The notes under the pieces were generated by a model. The model saw only the letters and a program-made list of their open reading frames with translations. It was not told the origin of the DNA and did no database searches. Both the position numbers and the translations under genes were made by a program. This document shows, one piece after another, positions 9,411 to 17,980 of a stretch of DNA of 64,000 bases (the stretch's first letter is position 1; every line of letters begins with the position of its first letter). The stretch covers positions 1 to 64,000 of the forward strand of contig MABD01000017.1 of the NCBI GenBank assembly GCA_002162955.1, in the 5' to 3' direction. Origin of the DNA: Gammaproteobacteria bacterium 45_16_T64. Its GTDB lineage: Bacteria; Pseudomonadota; Gammaproteobacteria; Pseudomonadales; Ketobacteraceae.

Positions 9411-9983
9411 TTAGCTAAATAGAGATTTAACATCAACATCGGCAAGCTCCTGCTCCGAAAACTCTAGAAGATCAAACGCTTTAAAATTCCCAAACCGAGC
9501 AACCAACACATCGGGAAATTGCTCTAATCGAATATTATTATTATTGACCGATTCATTATAGAACTCTCTTCGATCGGAAATCTCACTTTCCAATCCCGAT
9601 ATCCGATCTTGTAAATGAGTAAAACTCTGATCGGCCTTAAGTTCTGGGTAATTTTCAGCTAGGGCAAACAAATTCCCCAACCCTGCTCGCATAACAGTTT
9701 CAGCTTTTCCTAGTGCTTTTACATCCCCGCTTTTCTGCGCATTTGCGACAGAGCTTCTTGCATGGATAACTTTTTCCAACGTCTCCTGTTCATGCTTCAT
9801 GTATTGTTTGCAGGTTTCAATAAGTTTGGGTAATTCGTCGTGGCGCTGCTTAAGTAGCACATCGATATTGGCGAGGTTCTTGGATACATTGTGCTTCAAA
9901 GATACCAATCCGTTATACAACACAATGGCATATACCACTAGCAGGACGGCTATTCCACCGATGATCAAGTTACTGATATCCAT
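9411..9983 (-). CDS. lemA: LemA family protein
   Basis: 190 residues with an N-terminal transmembrane helix (about 5-23) and a long helical body. It carries the LemA signatures NVSKNLANIDVLLKQRHDELP and a NxRLEQFPD-like segment near the C-terminus (NIRLEQFPDVLVARF). LemA proteins are membrane-anchored helical-bundle proteins of unclear biochemistry, usually co-encoded with a partner membrane protein or protease. Here the partner is the downstream GIDE-domain protein. ATG start. Confidence 0.93.
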   Translation of the reverse strand: MDISNLIIGGIAVLLVVYAIVLYNGLVSLKHNVSKNLANIDVLLKQRHDELPKLIETCKQYMKHEQETLEKVIHARSSVANAQKSGDVKALGKAETVMRAGLGNLFALAENYPELKADQSFTHLQDRISGLESEISDRREFYNESVNNNNIRLEQFPDVLVARFGNFKAFDLLEFSEQELADVDVKSLFS

Positions 9984-10053
9984 ATAATTATCCCTTATTA
10001 TGAATGTGATTCTCCAATAGAGTCTATTCGGAATCCATCATAATTTCCATGCA

Positions 10054-11451
10054 TTAGATTTCCTCGTCAATCAGTTCCTCGTCAAAGTCCTCCCCGATAA
10101 ATTCTTCTTCAAAAGGCTCTTCCTCTTCAAAGGGTTCTTCTTCCTCTTCTTGGAATTCTTCAAATTCGTCATATTCCTCGTCGAATTCTTCCTCAAACTC
10201 CTCTTCATATTCTTCGTCGTATTCCCCCTCATACTCTTCATCATACTCGTCGTATTCTTCGTCTTCGTCGAACTCCTCCTCGCCTTCAAACTCTTCGTCG
10301 AAGTCTTCCTCTTCTTCAAATTCACCTTCTTCGCCAAGCTCTTCTTCGAGTTCTTCTATCTCTTCCTCTATAACTTGCGCTTCCGACATAGCGTCTTCGT
10401 CATCACGCTCGCCAGACCTGGCGGCAAGTTGCTCTTCTTGCTCCTCTGCGTCAAAGAGCTCTTCCTCTTCTACATCGTCTGGTAATTCAAATTCAACACC
10501 TCTCACTACGCGGTCATTGTCGATATCTTCAAGAAAGCCACCTAAGATCAATGACTCGGCCTGTTCCATAACTTGGGTAACAGAGTCATCACCAATGCTA
10601 TCAACAACTAATAGATCGTCTTCTAATGCGCCACTTATCAGTAAGCGCCCTCCTTCGTATTCGTCCATTAACCAACTGCTCACTTGCATGCGTTGGCCAT
10701 TAACCTGGTAGATATCATCGCCCACAAATTGCGGTACGCCGATCACTTGCACTTGCGCTTGAGCATCGGCAAAGTCCAATCGAGTCGCTTCGATTGAGCC
10801 ATCGTCCTGCCGATAGCCGCTAACCGCTATCCATTGGCCGGTATTCACTTGCGCTAATTGAACGGATTTTCCGTTATTCGCAACGGTGGTATCACCATCA
10901 ATACGTACGGTTTGATTAAGCAGGGTAACGGTATTGCCGCGTCGGGCAGTCACCGGACCAATTAGCTCGTGCACAATATCAATACTGCGTGCGGCAAAGT
11001 AGCCGCTATTTCTGTCAGACAGCACCGCGACCACTTGGCCGATCTTTAGATCTTGCTGATGCGCTTCTTTGAAATTAATGGTGATCGGTGTGCTGTCATC
11101 AAATGTGACCCGAGCATTGTTCACCCAAATTGAACCAAACGCGGTAATAGTACCCACAATGCCTGTGCCGCCGATACCTTCTCCGGATGCGAGTTGCTTG
11201 CCAGTACCACCGATGCCTTCGCCACCACGCGCCACTGCCCCAGTGCCGCCAATGCCTTCTCCGCCATGAGCAGGTTTACCTGTGCCCCCTAATCCTTCCG
11301 GGCGTTTACCGCTACCACCTAAACCACCGGTGTGTGCCACATCGCCTGTTCCACCAAAACCTTCTTCGGGGTTTATGATGGCGCAGGAAGTGACCCACGA
11401 AACACACAGCACGGATAGCATTAGCCATAAGCAGGCGCGGACAACACTCAT
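10054..11451 (-). CDS. DUF5666-type lipoprotein with GGTG repeats and a polyacidic tail
   Basis: 465 residues. A lipoprotein signal ends in lipobox VTSC (Cys about 23). A Gly-rich linker follows with six GG(T/S)G units spaced 10-15 residues apart (FGGTG, LGGSG, LGGTG, then three IGGTG). A beta-rich region with DUF5666-like repeats (about 95-300) follows, with segments such as GTITAFGSIWVN and ITVVAVSD-like strands. From about 325 to the end the protein is almost entirely Glu and Asp, with interspersed Phe and Tyr, giving roughly 140 very acidic residues. The ATG at 11451 lies 4 bases after the stop of the DUF6502 gene (TAA ATTG ATG), so the pair is translationally coupled. Likely an envelope lipoprotein; the tail could bind cations or basic surfaces, but the function is unknown. 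Confidence 0.82.
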   Translation of the reverse strand: MSVVRACLWLMLSVLCVSWVTSCAIINPEEGFGGTGDVAHTGGLGGSGKRPEGLGGTGKPAHGGEGIGGTGAVARGGEGIGGTGKQLASGEGIGGTGIVGTITAFGSIWVNNARVTFDDSTPITINFKEAHQQDLKIGQVVAVLSDRNSGYFAARSIDIVHELIGPVTARRGNTVTLLNQTVRIDGDTTVANNGKSVQLAQVNTGQWIAVSGYRQDDGSIEATRLDFADAQAQVQVIGVPQFVGDDIYQVNGQRMQVSSWLMDEYEGGRLLISGALEDDLLVVDSIGDDSVTQVMEQAESLILGGFLEDIDNDRVVRGVEFELPDDVEEEELFDAEEQEEQLAARSGERDDEDAMSEAQVIEEEIEELEEELGEEGEFEEEEDFDEEFEGEEEFDEDEEYDEYDEEYEGEYDEEYEEEFEEEFDEEYDEFEEFQEEEEEPFEEEEPFEEEFIGEDFDEELIDEEI

Positions 11452-11455
11452 CAAT

Positions 11456-12280
11456 TTAGTCCTGCTTCTCGTGATAGACGTAAACGCCGGTATTAAAACG
11501 TCGTGTACCTTCTTTATCTTGTTCTGCTTTTAGCTCTAGGGCCCGCTTATTAAGCTTTTTGAGGAGTTTCATGCCGTCTTTCTCTGACATGGACTTGAGC
11601 TCTGCGATCGACCGATCATCTAGCCCTTCGTAATACACACAGCGTTCAAAATAGGGAGAGCTGTCCTCACGAATATTACGACCTGCCGCCGCTAAGTGGT
11701 CAGCAACGTTCATTCCTAAGTAGAAAGCTTTTTCATCAACGCCGGTTTGCGGCACAAACGCATCGGATCGTAAACACACTTTGTCATCCACCACAGAGGC
11801 AATGCCAAGGCGTTCCCACTCATCCAATACCACTCGCGGGCGTAAATCTTGTTTGCATACACTTTGGACTAAACCCTCAAAACTGGGTGTGGTTCCACGT
11901 AGAGGCAAAGCAATGGGATCACCTTTTTTATCGAGATAATCATCATCGGAGACCCATTTGGCCACCAATTGCGCGCCAGCACTGACGACTTCTGGTAATA
12001 CTTCCCCTTCCTTTAATGCCCCGCGTAAGCGCTTAGTATCTTTACGATGTACGCCTGTTATCAGGCTGATTCGGGTATCCGTTTGAGGCTTGTTAGTAAG
12101 CGCCAACTCGTTCTCCGCGACGTCTACATACACGGACTTGAGTAGTTCTGATAAAAAAGGAAAGGTAATCTGAAAATGTAATAGCATACGCACTAGCGGC
12201 TTTAGAATGCGCTTTAGTGCAGCTACGATGGAGGCGGGTGGTGTAACGCCTCCTGATTCAGTTGCGGTTTTTTTATTCAT
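11456..12280 (-). CDS. DUF6502 family protein
   Basis: 274 residues, predicted cytoplasmic. It matches the DUF6502 family, with an N-terminal helical region containing ILKPLVRMLL and YVDVAE, and a winged-helix-like stretch around RISLITGVHRKDTKRL that suggests DNA binding. A second conserved part includes VLDEWERLGI and VYYEGLDDRSI. In gammaproteobacteria this family is commonly coupled to a DUF5666 gene, as here. It could be a regulator of that lipoprotein; that is inference from the HTH-like segment and the coupling. Confidence 0.8.
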   Translation of the reverse strand: MNKKTATESGGVTPPASIVAALKRILKPLVRMLLHFQITFPFLSELLKSVYVDVAENELALTNKPQTDTRISLITGVHRKDTKRLRGALKEGEVLPEVVSAGAQLVAKWVSDDDYLDKKGDPIALPLRGTTPSFEGLVQSVCKQDLRPRVVLDEWERLGIASVVDDKVCLRSDAFVPQTGVDEKAFYLGMNVADHLAAAGRNIREDSSPYFERCVYYEGLDDRSIAELKSMSEKDGMKLLKKLNKRALELKAEQDKEGTRRFNTGVYVYHEKQD

Positions 12281-12316
12281 AGCTAAACCCTAGCACGAAG
12301 AGGGAATTATTCCCAC

Positions 12317-12685
12317 CTACCCTTTGGGCTTTTTACGACGAAAATCGATCTTTTTAATATCCTCCGGGTACGCAGGCCGATCCGGCGCGTCAATGAGCTG
12401 GAGCGATAAAATACGTACCTGAGCTCGCTGCCATACACAATCCTTATGCTGTGGGTGACGCTGCTCAGTATATTCCAGCTCCCCTTCAATATAGAGGCGC
12501 GTACCGCTTTTGACCAAATCCTTAACGTATAAGGCTTGTGCACCTCGACAGATCAACAGATGCTCAACGCCCTCCTTAGTCGCCAGATTAAACTGCGCAA
12601 GGTGGTCATCTGTCTTGGAGATGTAGCGAATATCAGGTTCACTGACAACTTTCCCCACTAAAATCACCTTATTCACTGTACCCAT
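12317..12685 (-). CDS. Single-stranded DNA-binding protein-like, OB fold, no acidic tail
   Basis: 122 residues with an Ssb-type OB fold: it starts MGTVNKVILVGKV, contains the typical FNLATKEG strand and the GTRLYIEGELEY turn. It ends in a basic KKxDFRRKKPKG-like tail, unlike housekeeping Ssb proteins, which finish with an acidic DDDIPF-type tip that recruits repair partners. It is therefore probably an accessory Ssb. GGAGAG precedes the ATG. It is divergent from the SNF2 helicase gene, sharing a 130-bp intergenic region, and is followed by the DUF6502 gene on the same strand. Confidence 0.85.
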   Translation of the reverse strand: MGTVNKVILVGKVVSEPDIRYISKTDDHLAQFNLATKEGVEHLLICRGAQALYVKDLVKSGTRLYIEGELEYTEQRHPQHKDCVWQRAQVRILSLQLIDAPDRPAYPEDIKKIDFRRKKPKG

Positions 12686-12815
12686 TGATCACTCTCCACT
12701 CAGATCACCTTTCTCACAAAAATTTCCTTTTCCAACGCTAGAAAAAGCCGTTTTACAGCCGTATGATTGCCTGTTCGACCTTACATTTGGCGACAGTAAA
12801 CAAGGCTACCACGAC

Positions 12816-15800
12816 ATGTTATATGATCAACACCAAATCAACGCGCAACTTCCACGAACGATTGTGGAAAGGGGCCAACAATTGGTTGATCAACACGCTG
12901 TTAGCGATCTAACCGTGAACGATAATGGTGCGACCTTATCGGCCAAGGTTATGGATACCGATGAGGACCAGCACGCCAGCAATGAGCACGTGTTTATATC
13001 GGTTCATCCACAGAAAAAAGTGATCTTTACCACCGAATGCTCCTGTGACCTAGAAGAGAACTGTATGCACGTCGCTGCAGTATTGCTTCAACGCTTAGCC
13101 CTTGATAATAACCAACAACAGAAGCAGTCACCCCGCAGTGGCGGCAGCTTTATGAAAAAAGTCCGTGCCAGACAATCCGATCAGGGTGCACAAAAGGTCA
13201 ATGAAACTGCCTACCAACAATTAATCTATTTGATTTCCATCAACAAATTAAGCCCTAGAACACCGCTCACGGTGGAATTGTTGGTGTCAGAAAAGCAGCC
13301 TTCTGGGGAATACCGTACCAATCAGCCTTACCATATCCAATTACGCGCGCTAAACCGACCACCACGATTCTTACGTATGGTCGATCCGCGTATATTTAAG
13401 GCACTGCTGGATTCAGACCCTCACTGGGAGAATCAATCCAAGCGCAGTTTACCTACCCAGCAGAGCATTGATGTACTCAAAGATATAATCAGCACCCAGC
13501 GTTGTTATTTCGCCGATGTTGCCTGGCAAGATGCGAGTACCCAGCCCGTTCAATGGGGTGATATTGAGCCCTGTACCAGTACCTGGAAAACCACGCGTAA
13601 CGGCACGCAATCGCTACGAATCCATCATGATAATAGTAAGCTGCATTTATTAGCCGCCACAGAGCCGTTTTATATTCGACGTGATACCAATATCATAGGA
13701 GCACTACAGTCTCAACTGGATCAAGATGCCCTCAATTGGATTGCCAGCGGTGTTAAGATTGAACCCGAACAATGCGTTGAATTTATTGAAGAGAAAAAAC
13801 AGCAACTAGACCAGTGGCAATTGCCAGAGCCGAATATTTACCCTATTCAACGCTTTGAATGCCAATCGGTGCTTCCGCAATTACTTTTCTATTCCAAGCG
13901 GGCCCATGCGGTGTCTTTGCATAGCTACAAAAAACCGACTATCCACGATGGTGTACTTCCACAGTTTACCTATGCTGGCCCTCGCGATGAGGCCATTTTC
14001 TTTCACGGCAATGAACAACAGGATCAGCGGCAATTTCATCAAGGTGTGGTATATCAGGTATGCCGCAATCTTGCCCAAGAGCAAGAACACATTGATACGC
14101 TCTATACTATCGCACCCAGTATTATTCCGCTGCATGCTGACGATAACGGCGATCTTATTCCCAGTGCAGTCAATAACAAAGGTGACCTAACCTTTGAAAC
14201 CAAGCAAGAATGGAAACAGTTTTTCCTCACTGCGTTACCTCAATTAAAGCAGCAGGGTTGGCAGGCTATTTTTGGCGATGATTTTCGTTACCACTTTGTG
14301 TCGGTTGACCAATGGTATGGTGAGGTCGAACAAACCAAAAGTGATTGGCTGGGACTCGAGCTGGGCATTCAAATTGACGGCGAACAAATCAATTTATTGC
14401 CGTTGTTAGTAAAAGCGATTGAGCAATCCCCTGAGTTCTTTTCCATAAAGCGCTTAAATCTGTTTGGTGAGAGCGACACCTTACCGCTTACCCTCGATGA
14501 TGGCAGAATCATTGAGCTAGAGGTCTCTCGATTAAAGGCGCTACTTGGCGTTCTTGTAGAGCTTTTTGATCAACCCAAGTGGGATAGTGGTGGCAAGCTA
14601 AAATTGCCGGCCGCTCAACAAGCACGCATTGGTGAACTACAACTGGCCATGAACGCCCCCAACAGTGACGACTTAACCTGGGGTGGTGACATTGAAATTC
14701 TCGAAAACGCTGCGCGCTTTTCAGAATTACAACATGCAGGAGCCATCGAATTACCTGACACCTTTAATGCGACATTACGTGATTACCAGCAAATTGGCGT
14801 TAGTTGGTTGCAGAGTCTACGTGAGCAACGTGTATCCGGTATTCTTGCCGATGATATGGGGCTGGGTAAAACGATTCAAACCCTGGCACATTTATCCATC
14901 GAAAAGTCTCAAGGGCGGTTAGAGAATGCGGCACTAATAATTGCGCCCACCAGCTTACTGCATAACTGGAAGTCAGAAGCCGCCAAGTTCACCCCAGAAT
15001 TACGCGTCATGGTATTGCATGGGAGCAATCGTTTTAAGAAACTGGGGCACCTAAACGATATCGATGTTGTTATTACTACCTATGCACTGGCTTTGCGAGA
15101 TATTGATTTCTGGAATAAGAAGACCCTCGGGGCTGTGATTCTTGATGAAGCGCAAAATATTAAGAACAGCAAAGCCAAAGTCGCCAAGGCCATTAAGCAG
15201 ATTGAAGCACCCATTAAGATCTGCTTAACCGGTACACCATTGGAAAATCACTTGGGCGAGTTATGGTCACTATTTGACTTTCTTATGACCGGATTTTTAG
15301 AATCGGAAAGTACGTTTAAGCGGCTATATAGAAACCCCATAGAAAAAGATAGTGATAAAGATAGAGCCCAGGCGCTGTTTAACCGCATCTCTCCGTTTAT
15401 GATGCGGCGTAATAAAAATGATGTGTTAAGTGAACTGCCGCCGAAGACAGAAACCGTGGTGCATATTCCATTGTCGGATGAACAACAAGACCTTTACGAA
15501 ACCATTCGACTCTCCTCCAATCAGAAATTACAACAAGCCATTGCCGACAATGGTTTAGGCAAGAGCCATATAATGATCTTGGACGCATTGCTCAAATTGC
15601 GTCAAGTCTGCTGTGACCCACGATTAACCAAGTTGGAAGATGCCCAACATATGGAATCAGCTAAATTACAGCACTTAATTGAAATGGTCACTGAACTCGT
15701 ATCAGAAGGTCGACGTATTCTTATCTTCTCCCAGTTCACCTCAATGCTATCCATCATCGCAGAAACACTCACCACGTTAAAATTCAATTATGTCACCTTA

Positions 15801-16166
15801 ACTGGCGCAACGCGTAATAGAGAAAAAGTGGTGGAGAGTTTCCAGTCAGGTGAAGTCGAAATCTTCTTGATCAGTTTAAAAGCGGGAGGCGTGGGTCTTA
15901 ACTTGACCACGGCTGATACCGTCATTCATTATGACCCTTGGTGGAACCCTGCCGCAGAGCAACAAGCGACAGATCGCGCTTATCGTATTGGACAGGACAA
16001 GCCTGTATTTGTATATAAGTTACTGATTGAAAATAGCGTGGAAGAACAAATATTCCAATTACAACAAAAGAAGCTCATGCTAATGAATTCTGTCTATGAC
16101 GCTGCGGAACAACAAAGCGATAGTTTTGCACTCAGTAGCGAAGAGCTTATAGCACTACTTGATTGA
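12816..16166 (+). CDS. SNF2-family helicase with an N-terminal SWIM zinc finger
   Basis: 1116 residues. The SWIM zinc motif CxCx5CxH is at C75, C77, C83 and H85. A long middle region follows, then the SNF2 ATPase: Walker A in DDMGLGKT (Lys685), DEAQ box (D777 to Q780), motif III TGTPLENHLGELWS, and helicase C-terminal motifs FSQFTSML, KAGGVGLNLT and QATDRAYRIGQ. These proteins are ATP-driven duplex-DNA translocases that remodel nucleoprotein complexes; bacterial SWIM-SNF2 proteins are poorly characterised. AAGG lies 10 bases before the ATG. It is followed 63 bp later by a conserved-looking partner gene. Confidence 0.95.
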   Translation: MLYDQHQINAQLPRTIVERGQQLVDQHAVSDLTVNDNGATLSAKVMDTDEDQHASNEHVFISVHPQKKVIFTTECSCDLEENCMHVAAVLLQRLALDNNQQQKQSPRSGGSFMKKVRARQSDQGAQKVNETAYQQLIYLISINKLSPRTPLTVELLVSEKQPSGEYRTNQPYHIQLRALNRPPRFLRMVDPRIFKALLDSDPHWENQSKRSLPTQQSIDVLKDIISTQRCYFADVAWQDASTQPVQWGDIEPCTSTWKTTRNGTQSLRIHHDNSKLHLLAATEPFYIRRDTNIIGALQSQLDQDALNWIASGVKIEPEQCVEFIEEKKQQLDQWQLPEPNIYPIQRFECQSVLPQLLFYSKRAHAVSLHSYKKPTIHDGVLPQFTYAGPRDEAIFFHGNEQQDQRQFHQGVVYQVCRNLAQEQEHIDTLYTIAPSIIPLHADDNGDLIPSAVNNKGDLTFETKQEWKQFFLTALPQLKQQGWQAIFGDDFRYHFVSVDQWYGEVEQTKSDWLGLELGIQIDGEQINLLPLLVKAIEQSPEFFSIKRLNLFGESDTLPLTLDDGRIIELEVSRLKALLGVLVELFDQPKWDSGGKLKLPAAQQARIGELQLAMNAPNSDDLTWGGDIEILENAARFSELQHAGAIELPDTFNATLRDYQQIGVSWLQSLREQRVSGILADDMGLGKTIQTLAHLSIEKSQGRLENAALIIAPTSLLHNWKSEAAKFTPELRVMVLHGSNRFKKLGHLNDIDVVITTYALALRDIDFWNKKTLGAVILDEAQNIKNSKAKVAKAIKQIEAPIKICLTGTPLENHLGELWSLFDFLMTGFLESESTFKRLYRNPIEKDSDKDRAQALFNRISPFMMRRNKNDVLSELPPKTETVVHIPLSDEQQDLYETIRLSSNQKLQQAIADNGLGKSHIMILDALLKLRQVCCDPRLTKLEDAQHMESAKLQHLIEMVTELVSEGRRILIFSQFTSMLSIIAETLTTLKFNYVTLTGATRNREKVVESFQSGEVEIFLISLKAGGVGLNLTTADTVIHYDPWWNPAAEQQATDRAYRIGQDKPVFVYKLLIENSVEEQIFQLQQKKLMLMNSVYDAAEQQSDSFALSSEELIALLD

Positions 16167-16229
16167 TATGATCGAGCGATACTAAACACACCCTCAGTTT
16201 ATTTATTAATAGAATAGTTTGGATATAAC

Positions 16230-17444
16230 ATGACAATGCAACACGACGTCGACAACCAACTGATGTCTTTGGGATCATACAGCCCAATCGAATGGTTACT
16301 TGATGCGGGTCACCTTCAATATGGTGATTATGAAGCCTGGCGTATGGGTGAATTCGATATACTTGAAAAGCATATTCATTTGCCGAAAAAAGAACTCGTG
16401 AGCAATCTGGAAAAAGCCGAACGTTTTTGCCATAAATTAGGGTTAGTTGGAGAAGTGCAACCATTTTCCGGCTGGGACCAAAGTAACACCAGTAAAGACC
16501 TTGTCATTAGTCAAAGTCCTGCGCTGACGGCATTGTTACAGAAACAGTGGACACGTCAAGAAGATGCTCCGCAGATGGACTTGTTTATGGACAATCCATC
16601 AGTCGTTACCGAGAATATTCTGGTGGAAGCACTGGCCAATCGCCACTGGGAAACTGCACAAAAGTATGTCAACAAACTCTATCAACAAGACCCGAACCAT
16701 GCTCAGCTGCATGGCTATGAAGATCTGGTAGCGTTTGGCTTACACACTGATGATCCAGTTGAAGATCATATCGATATTATTGATGAAGAGCGTACCGGCC
16801 TAGAACAAGAAATCGTGCCATTGGCGCGACAGTTATTACAACAAAAATCCCGCGATTATCTCGCACCCGCGTGGCAACGTATTGCACAAAGCCTAGAAGG
16901 CCATCCTTATAATGTGGCTTACCCACAAAGCCATGCCAGTTACGCCTGGGAACAGATGCAGAGCTGGCAACAAGTACAGCACAGCATCATAGGTGACGAA
17001 TCCTATACCCACCATGGCGAACTGTTATTTCGATTATGTTTGGCTTACTACTATCAACGTAATCGTGAACAAAGCCTTATTGCACTCATCCAGCTTATCG
17101 ACCTTAAAGCCAGTCACGCGGACTCAGAATTGGATGATACCCTAGAGAACTTCCTAAACCGTTACCCTGATGACAATTTCAAGTCCGTGTGGCAACGTTT
17201 TATGGATCTTGAAGATGAACAACCCTTCAGTATTTTCCCTGGATGGTTATTACTTAACGAGCCGGGTTTGCTTCATCATATAGAGTCATCTCAAGCTGAC
17301 AGCATTAAGAACGCCAGCTTTTACGCAGCTTTGCAATTATTGCAAGCTAAGCAGGCCAAAGATAGCGATCGCGAACTTAGCGCACGAAAAGCGTTGAATG
17401 ACATTAATCCGTTATTATTGACGTTGTACCTTAAGAAAAATTGA
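16230..17444 (+). CDS. Uncharacterised partner of the SNF2 helicase, TPR-like
   Basis: 404 residues, no signal peptide and no membrane helix. The N-terminal ~80 residues (SPIEWLLDAGHLQYGDYEAWR, basic and helical) look like a separate domain. The middle and C-terminal parts are helical with TPR-like spacing (NRHWETAQKYVNKLYQQDP; LLFRLCLAYYYQRN). No catalytic motif is seen. It follows the SNF2 gene and precedes a thioesterase gene on the same strand, with a GGA ribosome-binding site before the ATG. A scaffold or adaptor role for the helicase is inferred from location only. Confidence 0.75.
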   Translation: MTMQHDVDNQLMSLGSYSPIEWLLDAGHLQYGDYEAWRMGEFDILEKHIHLPKKELVSNLEKAERFCHKLGLVGEVQPFSGWDQSNTSKDLVISQSPALTALLQKQWTRQEDAPQMDLFMDNPSVVTENILVEALANRHWETAQKYVNKLYQQDPNHAQLHGYEDLVAFGLHTDDPVEDHIDIIDEERTGLEQEIVPLARQLLQQKSRDYLAPAWQRIAQSLEGHPYNVAYPQSHASYAWEQMQSWQQVQHSIIGDESYTHHGELLFRLCLAYYYQRNREQSLIALIQLIDLKASHADSELDDTLENFLNRYPDDNFKSVWQRFMDLEDEQPFSIFPGWLLLNEPGLLHHIESSQADSIKNASFYAALQLLQAKQAKDSDRELSARKALNDINPLLLTLYLKKN

Positions 17445-17467
17445 CATTAAGAGAGAGGGAATAGAGC

Positions 17468-17911
17468 ATGAGTAACGATAAGCATTTTCGTCAGCTAGAA
17501 AGCATGTATCAAGCAGCACCCATCAATGCGTTCTATGAACCTACGATGACAGTGACGGAAGGTGAAGCAACCATCGAAATTTCCCTTGCTGAAAAATTCC
17601 ATCACTCTGCTGGGGCCGTACACGGTTCAGTCTATTTTAAAATGCTGGATGATGCTGCATTCTTTGCCGCAAACTCATTGGAAACCGAGGTATTTGTACT
17701 TACCGCTTCCTTTACCACTTACCTAACCCGCCCCGTCGTATCTGGAAAACTTATCGCTACAGGTAAGGTTGTGAGTATCAGTAAATCACAATTTATTGTG
17801 GATGCGGTGGTCTGTGATAGCGAAGGTAATGAAGTGGGACGTGGGAACGGAATTTTTGCAAAGAGTCGAATCCCGCTGAACAATGCCGCTGGCTACCCTC
17901 CCCAAGGGTAA
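17468..17911 (+). CDS. PaaI-family hotdog thioesterase
   Basis: 147 residues with a hotdog fold of the PaaI/4HBT type: the central motif SAGAVHGSVYFKMLDDAAFFAAN has the HG(S/G)...LxDxA signature, and the following strand reads TASFTTYLTRP. It should hydrolyse acyl-CoA or aryl-CoA thioesters; the exact acyl group is not deducible. A strong GAGAGAGGGA ribosome-binding region precedes the ATG. It lies 23 bp after the TPR-like gene, so it is co-transcribed with it, although a functional tie to the helicase is not obvious. Confidence 0.88.
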   Translation: MSNDKHFRQLESMYQAAPINAFYEPTMTVTEGEATIEISLAEKFHHSAGAVHGSVYFKMLDDAAFFAANSLETEVFVLTASFTTYLTRPVVSGKLIATGKVVSISKSQFIVDAVVCDSEGNEVGRGNGIFAKSRIPLNNAAGYPPQG

Positions 17912-17922
17912 ACTAATTCCCT

Positions 17923-17956
17923 AAAAAAAAGCCTGGATGTCTCCCAACCTCCAGGC
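17923..17956 (-). terminator. Rho-independent terminator of the aromatic operon
   Basis: On the minus strand GCCTGGA (17956-17950) pairs with TCCAGGC (17937-17931), followed immediately by eight T residues (17930-17923). It sits 25 bp downstream of the stop of the last gene of the four-gene minus-strand operon. Confidence 0.85.
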
Positions 17957-17980
17957 CAAACAGCACGCATAATTCTCTAT

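Noticed and set aside
10071-10485. Open frames on both strands across the acidic tail
   Set aside because: They arise from the GAA/GAG/GAT-rich codons of the DUF5666 tail; they are highly biased (Lys/Ser or Phe/Leu-rich) and have no ribosome-binding site.
12816-17911. A defence island around the SNF2 helicase
   Set aside because: No nuclease, methyltransferase, retron, toxin or other defence gene is nearby; the neighbours are a thioesterase and an Ssb-like protein.
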